Origin: Methanobacteriota archaeon
Lineage (GTDB): Archaea; Thermoplasmatota; Thermoplasmata; RBG-16-68-12
Direction: 5' to 3'
NCBI GenBank assembly: GCA_005878415.1
Contig: VBMM01000113.1
Location: forward strand, 1 to 13,648
Length of the DNA stretch: 13,648 nucleotides
In this document: positions 5,006 to 11,089 of the stretch, one piece after another
Numbering within the stretch: position 1 is the first letter of the stretch
Layout of the letters: every line of letters starts with the position of its first letter
Notes under the pieces: generated by a model
What the model saw: the letters and a program-made list of their open reading frames with translations, nothing else
Database searches by the model: none
What the model was told of the DNA's origin: nothing
Made by a program: the position numbers and the translations under genes

Positions 5006-6763
5006 TCACTCGACCGCGCCTTGCAGGGAGCGGAAGCACACGGGGCAGCGGCCGACGCGGCTCGCGCACAGCTCGTGGAATTCGCGGCCGCAGCCGCATC
5101 GGGTGACCTTGAAGCCTTTCTTGATGAGGCCCTTGCAGATCGGGCAGCGGCTCTCGAGGTCCGCGACGAGCCGCTTCGCCTTCTCCGGGCCGATCTCGGA
5201 GACGTCGATCTGGGCGATCATCTCCTGGGTGTACTCCTTCTCGTCGAACACGCGGTGCGAGACGATCTGGATCGCGAGCGGCACGCTCCCGGGGGCGGTC
5301 ATCTTGAGGCGGATCTTCAGGACCTCCGTCCCGTGGGCCCGCACGGCGGGGAGTTCCGTCACGCCCTGCGTCTCCGCGTCGCCGAGGATTCGCACGCGGA
5401 CGTCTTTCGCGAGCCCCTTCCCGACGTTCTCGAGGGTCAGGGTCGCCTCCGTCCATTCGTTCAGCTTCGTCGCGCCGACCTCGAGCGATCCGCGCATGCT
5501 CGGCGCGAACGCCTCCGTGGCCTCCCACGCCATGCGGTAGGCTTCCTCCGCCGCCTTGAACGCCTCCGGGAAGTCCGTCTTCCGGAGCTGGACCGCCCGC
5601 GCGAGCTTCGTCTCGGCGGCCTTCATGTCGATCCCGAACTTGCGGCCGTTCCGGATCGTGGTCTCGCCTTTGAACGTGAGATCGATGAAGCGCTTTTCGA
5701 CGATCTTCGCGGACTCGACGCGTTCGAGCGCACTCTCGACCACGTCCATCGCGCCGTCGAACTCCCCCTGGAGGATCCGCTCGTTCGCCTGCCGGAGGAG
5801 CGCCTCCGCATCCCTCGCGTCGGACCCCAGCTTCTTCGCGTGGGCGACGTTCTCCGCCGCGTCCTGGAGCGCGCGGTTCAGTTTCGCGGCGAGCCCGGTC
5901 TGGGCGGCGTCTCGACCCGCCTGGATGCTCGCCGCGGCGGCGTGGAAGTCTTCCGCTTCCAAGTGGGAGCGCGCCTCCGCGAACTTGTTCTGGGCCGGCG
6001 TCGGGTCGACCTCCATCTTGCGGCAGGTCTCGATCAGCGCGTCCGCCTTCGTGAGTTCGCTCGCGAGGTGGGACCGCAACAGGCCGAGGGCCCACTCGAT
6101 GCTCCCGGAGAACTCGGCCCGCGCCTGCTCGACGTCACCGGCCTCCAGCGCCGACTCGCCGTCCTGGAACGACCGCTCGATCTTCGCCGCGTCCGTCCCG
6201 GCGGCGTATGCGGTCTGCAGGAGCCTCTGGGCGCGGTCCCGGATCCCCTGCGTCTCCTCGACGAGGATCCGGAAGTCCGCGATCGCGTCGGACGCGCGGA
6301 TCGCCGTGTCGAGCGCCTTGACGTAGTCGGCCTCGTCGAACGTGTTGCGGGCGTCCGCGGCGAGCCCGACGACGGCCTTCGAGGCCTTCCCGAGGGCCCG
6401 GAGCTTCCGCTCGACGGTCTCGACCGCCTGCTTCGCCATCGCCTGTTGCAGCGCGACCCGCTCGGCCTCCGCCTCGCTCTGGATCGCGGCCGCGACGGCC
6501 TGGCGGTACTTCTTCGCGCGGAAGAACTCGCGGGATCGTTCGAAGAGCTTCTCCGCCGACCGGGTATCGGTGCCTTCCTTGCGCGCTCGGGCGAGCCCGT
6601 CCTCGAACTGCTTCATGATCGAGGCGATGCCCTGGTCCCGCTCCTTCGTCGCCTCGACCTCCCCCTGCGCGACGAGGTCGAGGACCTCTTCGAACCGGCC
6701 CATCTTGTACGCGCGGTCCGCCTTGTCCAGCAACCTCGCCGTGGAGGTCAGGGTGAGGTTCAT
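5006..6763 (-). CDS. Helical-repeat protein with CARDB-like domain and C-terminal C4HC3 zinc finger (downstream part of split locus)
   Basis: A 585-residue protein if it starts at the ATG at 6763. Residues ~1-420 are about six helical units of 58-65 residues, continuing the repeats of the upstream frame. Residues ~424-520 look like an all-beta CARDB/COG1361-type domain (ATLTLENVGKGLAKDVRVRI). Residues 540-576 form a compact zinc site: C540-x2-C543-x12-C556-x-C558-x4-H563-x2-C566-x6-C573-x2-C576, eight ligands in RING-CH/PHD-like order. No signal peptide or membrane helix is seen, so it is probably cytoplasmic. The ATG overlaps the upstream stop as ATGA, with GGAGG only 2 nt before it, so this may be a translationally coupled gene. 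It may equally be the 3' half of one gene broken by a frameshift. The same frame stays open upstream to about 8980, but that stretch is an out-of-frame reading of the upstream coding region. Specific function is unknown. Confidence 0.75.
   Translation of the reverse strand: MNLTLTSTARLLDKADRAYKMGRFEEVLDLVAQGEVEATKERDQGIASIMKQFEDGLARARKEGTDTRSAEKLFERSREFFRAKKYRQAVAAAIQSEAEAERVALQQAMAKQAVETVERKLRALGKASKAVVGLAADARNTFDEADYVKALDTAIRASDAIADFRILVEETQGIRDRAQRLLQTAYAAGTDAAKIERSFQDGESALEAGDVEQARAEFSGSIEWALGLLRSHLASELTKADALIETCRKMEVDPTPAQNKFAEARSHLEAEDFHAAAASIQAGRDAAQTGLAAKLNRALQDAAENVAHAKKLGSDARDAEALLRQANERILQGEFDGAMDVVESALERVESAKIVEKRFIDLTFKGETTIRNGRKFGIDMKAAETKLARAVQLRKTDFPEAFKAAEEAYRMAWEATEAFAPSMRGSLEVGATKLNEWTEATLTLENVGKGLAKDVRVRILGDAETQGVTELPAVRAHGTEVLKIRLKMTAPGSVPLAIQIVSHRVFDEKEYTQEMIAQIDVSEIGPEKAKRLVADLESRCPICKGLIKKGFKVTRCGCGREFHELCASRVGRCPVCFRSLQGAVE
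6760..6763 (-). other. ATGA junction between the two repeat-protein frames
   Basis: The upstream frame stops with TGA at 6762-6760, and an ATG at 6763-6761 opens the downstream frame. The upstream frame loses repeat character just before, after AGEFEQA, and ends in PPTRRR. A net +1 nt near 6780 would fuse the frames. By repeat phase about 32 residues are missing across the join. It could be true gene coupling, a real mutation, or an assembly error in repetitive coding DNA. Confidence 0.6.
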
Positions 6764-9432
6764 CGCCTCCGCGTCGGCGGCGCCTGCTCGAACTCGCCGG
6801 CCTCCAGGTGCTTTCGTGCCTGGATGAGCGAGTTGCTCGCCTGGGCCAGGTTCAACCCCTCGACGGAGCCGAGGACCCCCTCGGAGGCCGCGAGGGAACC
6901 CGAGAGCCGCTCCCGGATCAGGGATGTGAACTCGTCCTCGGCCCGCTGCGCGAGGGCGAGCGCCTTGGCGTAGTCCTTCGACTTCATCCTTTCCTTCGCC
7001 TCGCCGAACAGGTCGCGCAGGTGGGGCGCGTCGATGCCGAGCTTCCCGGCGAGCTCGAGGCGACCCCGGCTCGAGAGGATCTTCTGGGCCGAGGAATACA
7101 GGACCGTCAGCTTGTCGGTCTCCGCGCGAGCATCGGACGCGACCTTCAGGGCGCGGTCGTATTCGAGGCGCTCGAACGCCTTCTTCGCGTCGACGAGCAT
7201 CTCGACGACCTTCGACACGTCGACGTTGCGTTTCTTCGCCTCGGCGACGAAGGCGGCGGCGCTTGCGATCGCGTTGTACGCCTGGCGGTGCAACGCGGTC
7301 GCCTTGTTCGCGCGCTCGTTCGACTCGGTCAGGAGGCGGAGTCCTTCGTGGTAGTTCTGGACGCCGAGCGCGAGGCGAGCCCGCCGGTGGAGGTCCGTCA
7401 TCTCGTCCGCGTCGATCTTGAGGGCCGTCGCCGTCCCGATCCGCGTCTTGACGAGCCCCTGCAGCGTGTCCGACGTGGCTGCCAGCGCGTCCGTCGCGCG
7501 ACTTCGGAGGGTGAGGATTTCCCCGACGCGGCCCCCGACGAGGAGGCCGTTCAGCTCGCGGTGCAACGCCTCGAGGGCGGTCACGTTCGCGCCGAGGTCG
7601 ACGCCGAGGCGGACCGCGAGGGCGAGGTCCCCGACGATCTCCTCCGCGCGGCTCCGGGTCCGGCTCTCGACGAACCGCTGGCTCTCCATGACCGCCTGGA
7701 AGGCCCCGTCGAAATCCCGCGACGCCATGGCGGCGTCCGCCCGGTTCAGCATCGACTTCAGGTTCGGGCCGTCGTCGCCGAGATGCGGCAGCGAACTGCG
7801 AAGCGACGAGATCCGTTGCGCGGCCTGGTCCGTGAGGACCTGTTCCGTCTTCGTCTGGACGTCGGCAGTGAGCTGCAGCGCCTTCCGGTACTCGTCGGCT
7901 TTCGTCGCGACGACCGCCTCCTGGAGGAGCTTCGAAGGCTCGGACAGGTCCGCTCCGTTCTGCTCGCCCAGCGTGAGGACGAACTCCGCGCGTTCGATCG
8001 CCTGCATGACCCGCTCCCGTTCCGCGCGGCGCAGCTCGTCGAACGCCTGGTCGACGGCCTTCCCGACCTCGGTCGGGTTCCGATCCTGGTACGCTTGGCG
8101 GGCCACGCCGGCGAACTGACGGGCGCGGACCGTCGAGACGCCGAACGCCTCGGTGTCGGCGAAGGCGCGATGGAGTTCCTTGAGTCGCCCCTCGATCTTC
8201 CGGTAGCGCTCGAGGATCTCGTCGACCGCCGCCTCGGCGCGCTTCGCGCTGTCGAGCGCCTCCTGGAACGCGTTCCGCTTGAGCGCCTCGCGCGCGCGGT
8301 TCAGGTCCGCGACGGGGCTTTGAAGGTCCACCCCGATCTTCGTCGCGGCGATGAACTTCTCCCGCGACTGCGCGATCACGCCGACGACGCGTTGGAATTG
8401 GACTTGCTGGAGCGTCTGGAAGCCTTGCTTCGCGAGCTGCGCGCCCTCCCGGTAGTTGCCTTTCTTGATCGCCGCTTCCGCGCTGACGAAGGACTCCTGG
8501 GCCGCCGACGGATCGGCGCCGAGCGCGCGGGCGTCCTGAAGGAAGCGGGAGAAGTCCGCGATCTTCCCTTCGAGGGAGCGCTGGAGCGACTTCTCCGACT
8601 CCGCACGGCTCTGCCGCAGGGCGTTGTTCGCCTTCTCGAAGTCGAGGTTCGCCACGTCCCCCCGGGCCCGTTCGATCAGGGTCGAGGGCTTCGTCGTGTC
8701 CGCCCCGAGCTCCTGCGCGGTCCGCAGGAGGTCCTCGGCGTCTCGGATCTCCTTGTTCACGGCGGACGTCAGGTCCTCCTTGATCGTGTCGAGGCCTTCC
8801 TGCGTGAAGTCGAGCGCGCTCTGGAAGTCGTTGTTCTCCATCGCGCTCCTCGCTCGGGACAGGAGGTCCTCGATCGGGGCGACGTCCCGGCTCATGGCCC
8901 TGCCCGACAGGATGAGCGCCTGGACTTTGGAGAACGAGGAGGAGAGGTGCTCCTGGAGGATCTTCTCGGAACGCTTCCATGCTTTCTTCGCCAGGTCGAT
9001 CGCGGTGGCGAGATCCTCCGACGCGAGCGCGCCTTCCGCTTTCGCGAGGCCGGCCTGCGTCTCGCCGAGGTCCGCGCCGAGTCCTTTGGCGAGGGTCGCG
9101 AGCGCCGAGCTGGAGTCGACGATCGCCCGCGCCCGGTCCCGGTAGATCCGCTTGCCGCGCTCGATCGCCTCGCTCGACTTGTCCGCCGCGACCTTGTAGT
9201 CCTTCGAGGCCATCGCGGCGTTCGCCTCGGCAAGAGCCTTCTCGGCCTCGACGACGTTCGCGTCGATCCGGCGCGCTTGGTCGATCAGGTCTTGCGCCGC
9301 CTTCACGCCTTCTTCCGCCGCCTGGCGGGTGCGGGTGGTCTCTTTGACCTTGTCCTCGAGCTGCCGACGCAGCTGGCTGTCGCGTAGGTACCCGCTCACG
9401 GTCCGAGGCTCCGCTATCCCGGGGGAGGCCAA
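6760..9432 (-). CDS. Giant helical-repeat protein of ~62-residue units (upstream part of split locus)
   Basis: An 890-residue, highly charged, Ala/Leu-rich protein made almost wholly of about 14 tandem units of close to 62 residues. A unit reads: helix, then 'G-A/V/I-D', then a helix with 'L--A--A', then 'N/K-D/E-Y/F--A---A', then a long charged helix into the next unit. Examples begin ALATLAKGLGADLGETQ, DLLRTAQELGADTTKPS, RFLQDARALGADPSAAQ and RLELAGKLGIDAPHLRD. This implies an extended alpha-solenoid or spectrin/TPR-like rod. No catalytic motif, signal peptide or membrane helix is seen. The start is a TTG at 9432 preceded by GGAGGAGG a few bases upstream and a TATA-like box at 9476-9482. 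A GTG at 9399 is an alternative. It lies 119 bp downstream of scpB on the same strand. I do not recognise a named family; a structural or scaffold role is inference. Confidence 0.8.
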   Translation of the reverse strand: MASPGIAEPRTVSGYLRDSQLRRQLEDKVKETTRTRQAAEEGVKAAQDLIDQARRIDANVVEAEKALAEANAAMASKDYKVAADKSSEAIERGKRIYRDRARAIVDSSSALATLAKGLGADLGETQAGLAKAEGALASEDLATAIDLAKKAWKRSEKILQEHLSSSFSKVQALILSGRAMSRDVAPIEDLLSRARSAMENNDFQSALDFTQEGLDTIKEDLTSAVNKEIRDAEDLLRTAQELGADTTKPSTLIERARGDVANLDFEKANNALRQSRAESEKSLQRSLEGKIADFSRFLQDARALGADPSAAQESFVSAEAAIKKGNYREGAQLAKQGFQTLQQVQFQRVVGVIAQSREKFIAATKIGVDLQSPVADLNRAREALKRNAFQEALDSAKRAEAAVDEILERYRKIEGRLKELHRAFADTEAFGVSTVRARQFAGVARQAYQDRNPTEVGKAVDQAFDELRRAERERVMQAIERAEFVLTLGEQNGADLSEPSKLLQEAVVATKADEYRKALQLTADVQTKTEQVLTDQAAQRISSLRSSLPHLGDDGPNLKSMLNRADAAMASRDFDGAFQAVMESQRFVESRTRSRAEEIVGDLALAVRLGVDLGANVTALEALHRELNGLLVGGRVGEILTLRSRATDALAATSDTLQGLVKTRIGTATALKIDADEMTDLHRRARLALGVQNYHEGLRLLTESNERANKATALHRQAYNAIASAAAFVAEAKKRNVDVSKVVEMLVDAKKAFERLEYDRALKVASDARAETDKLTVLYSSAQKILSSRGRLELAGKLGIDAPHLRDLFGEAKERMKSKDYAKALALAQRAEDEFTSLIRERLSGSLAASEGVLGSVEGLNLAQASNSLIQARKHLEAGEFEQAPPTRRR

Positions 9433-9475
9433 GGCTCCTCCTCCGAGGATCGCGTCGATATTTAGCGGGTGGACG

Positions 9476-9482
9476 TTATAAA
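9476..9482 (-). promoter_or_regulatory. Putative TATA box of the repeat-protein gene
   Basis: On the minus strand this reads TTTATAA, centred about 47 bp upstream of the TTG at 9432. That is nearly the same spacing as at the SAM synthetase gene and the PH-like gene. It suggests the repeat gene has its own promoter rather than depending only on read-through from scpB. Another AT patch at 9458-9463 lies too close to the start to serve as its TATA box. Confidence 0.5.
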
Positions 9483-9493
9483 CGGCTTAGCCT

Positions 9494-9511
9494 GTGATTA
9501 TCACTTGTGAT
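9494..9511. promoter_or_regulatory. GTGAT/ATCAC motif cluster upstream of the repeat-gene TATA box
   Basis: Three alternating half-sites lie in 18 bp: GTGAT (9494-9498), ATCAC (9500-9504) and GTGAT (9507-9511). They form two overlapping palindromes, GTGAT-T-ATCAC and ATCAC-TT-GTGAT. The cluster lies just upstream of the TATA-like box as read for the leftward repeat gene, and between scpB and that gene. This is a position where archaeal activators often bind. The regulator is unknown. Confidence 0.45.
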
Positions 9512-9551
9512 TCAGCCCATGGCCAGGCGGCCGGCCGCGGCCTCGAACGGA

Positions 9552-10169
9552 TCAGCCGCTCGCCGAGGCCACGGTCTGCGGCGCGGGCACCGGTGCCGGG
9601 GGTGGGAGCGCCTCGGGGGAGGGAGCGGACTCGTCGGGCGACGGCTCGGCGGGGTCCCCCTTCTCCTTGTAGGCGACCCCGGCGTTGCGCGCCATCATCC
9701 GCCGGATCTCCTCGCGGTTCGACGACTTGAGCCCGAAGAACTCCGCGAAGTAGCGGGTCGTCGTGAGGGCGAGGGAGCGGCCGGAGGGCTTGCGCGCGAT
9801 CAGCCCGAGGCCTTCGAGCGCCTTCGTGTGCTCGTACACCTTCGACCCGATCATGTCGAACAGGTCGCTCTGGAGGACCGGCTGGTGGTACGCGATGAGG
9901 GCCGCCGTCTTGAGGAGGTCTCGGTCGATCTCGGGCGGGGCGAAGGTCCGGGCCCGCTCCGCGTAGTCCGAGCGAATTTGCATCGTCCATTTGGACCCGA
10001 TCTGGCCGACCTCGATGGCGCTCCCCCGTGCGGTATATTCCCGCGCGAGGGCGCGGAGGTGTCCCTTGACGACCTCGACATCGAGCCGGGTCGTCCGTGC
10101 GAGGTCCTCGGCCGTCAGGGCTTGCCCCGCGGAGAACAGCGCCGCCTCGACGATCGCGCGCTCGCTCAT
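9552..10169 (-). CDS. scpB: Segregation and condensation protein B
   Basis: ScpB is the winged-helix accessory subunit that binds the kleisin ScpA in the SMC condensin complex. The 205-residue product shows two winged-helix domains: residues ~1-70 (MSERAIVEAALFSAGQALTA) and ~78-148 (LLKTAALIAYHQPVLQSDLF, the family's central motif, then EHTKALEGLGLIARK and the TTTRYFAEFFGLKS ending). The last ~40 residues are a Pro/Ala/Ser-rich tail with no predicted fold. The frame is open further upstream (to 10304), but that part overlaps scpA and is a shadow. The ATG at 10169 overlaps the scpA stop as ATGA and begins at the conserved N-terminus. It is third in the smc-scpA-scpB order and probably translated by coupling. 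Strong call. Confidence 0.93.
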   Translation of the reverse strand: MSERAIVEAALFSAGQALTAEDLARTTRLDVEVVKGHLRALAREYTARGSAIEVGQIGSKWTMQIRSDYAERARTFAPPEIDRDLLKTAALIAYHQPVLQSDLFDMIGSKVYEHTKALEGLGLIARKPSGRSLALTTTRYFAEFFGLKSSNREEIRRMMARNAGVAYKEKGDPAEPSPDESAPSPEALPPPAPVPAPQTVASASG

Positions 10170-11089
10170 GGGTGGACCCCCGGAGGCCCGGCGTCGGCTT
10201 TCGGCGCCAGGTCCGGCAGCGCCAGCAATTCCTCGATCGTCAGGTCCGTCTCCGCCGAGAGGCGCTTCACGAAGATCTCTCCGTACGGGTATTCCTTCTG
10301 CCACAGCTTCACCTTCTCGAGGTGGGCCAGGAACAGGAGGGACATGAAGACGGTGACCTCATCCCAGATGCCGCCCGCCATCAGCTGGCGGAGCGGGACC
10401 GGCTCTCCGTCGAACTGGACGAGCCGCCCCCACGTGAGGGCGATGTCGTCCGTGAGATCCTCGCCGTGGACCTTCTGGTGGAAGTTCGGGGCGAAGCGTT
10501 TGATCGCCTGCTCGCGGAGGGCGTTCAGCTGCAATTGGATCTCCGCCTCCTGCCTCGCCTCGTCGAACGCGTCCATGAGCTCCATCAGGGTCACGGCTCG
10601 CCGGCCTTCGCGCCGGATCGCCTCCGTCAGGGGCGTCGCGGTGCCCGCGAGGACGACCTGATTGTAGTCGAGGTCCGCCGGGTCCCGGAACATGTCGAGG
10701 TCCCAGCCGTCGGTGGGCTCTTCGGGCGGCGGCGGCATCGCATCGAGGAGGACCTTGTCGCTCTGCATCTTCAGGATCGACCACGCGAGGAAGACGAGCT
10801 TCCCCGCCGTCACGAAGTTCACGGCGCCGTCCTTTCGCACCTTGTCCATGAACAGCTTCGTGAAGGGCACGAGGTTGATCTCCCACGGGTCCAGCTGCTT
10901 CTCGAGCGCGAGCTCGAACGCGGCGACGACGCTCTTTTCGAACGGATCGCGGACGGCGACGTGCTGTCCCTGGTCGATCTCGTTCAGCATGGCGAGGTAG
11001 CGGTTGATCCGCTGTCCGCCCTCCGACTCGCTGATGAGCGCCTTGTGGAAGAGCAGGTGGTTCAGGATTGCCTGGTAGTTATCGCTCAT
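10166..11089 (-). CDS. scpA: Segregation and condensation protein A (kleisin)
   Basis: ScpA is the kleisin that bridges the two SMC heads and recruits ScpB, forming the ring that compacts and separates chromosomes. The 307-residue product has the N-terminal kleisin region with EKQLDPWEINLVPFTKLFMD (~83-102) and NFVTAGKLVFLAWSILKMQS. An acidic, Pro-rich linker (~115-150) and a helical middle follow, then a C-terminal winged-helix segment (WDEVTVFMSLLFLAHLEKVK, ~246-265). It is slightly longer than many bacterial ScpA proteins (about 250). The start ATG at 11089 overlaps the smc stop as ATGA, and GGAGG lies about 10 nt upstream inside smc. Its stop overlaps the scpB start in the same way, so the three genes form a tightly coupled operon. 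Confidence 0.94.
   Translation of the reverse strand: MSDNYQAILNHLLFHKALISESEGGQRINRYLAMLNEIDQGQHVAVRDPFEKSVVAAFELALEKQLDPWEINLVPFTKLFMDKVRKDGAVNFVTAGKLVFLAWSILKMQSDKVLLDAMPPPPEEPTDGWDLDMFRDPADLDYNQVVLAGTATPLTEAIRREGRRAVTLMELMDAFDEARQEAEIQLQLNALREQAIKRFAPNFHQKVHGEDLTDDIALTWGRLVQFDGEPVPLRQLMAGGIWDEVTVFMSLLFLAHLEKVKLWQKEYPYGEIFVKRLSAETDLTIEELLALPDLAPKADAGPPGVHP

Noticed and set aside
6764..8980. Long upstream extension of the zinc-finger protein's frame (to a total of 1324 codons)
   Set aside because: Upstream of about 6780 this frame is the out-of-frame reading of the 890-residue repeat protein, rich in Arg, Gly and Pro without repeats. Only the part below ~6770 is coding.
6808..9387. 859-codon rightward open frame opposite the repeat gene
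   Set aside because: It is a GC-rich shadow. The leftward frame has regular 62-residue repeats, a Shine-Dalgarno and a TATA-like box, while this one is low-complexity Arg/Leu/Asp text with no domain.
10170..10304. N-terminal extension of ScpB to 10304
   Set aside because: The added 45 residues lie inside scpA and look like shadow sequence. The ATG at 10169 starts at the conserved ScpB N-terminus and overlaps the scpA stop.
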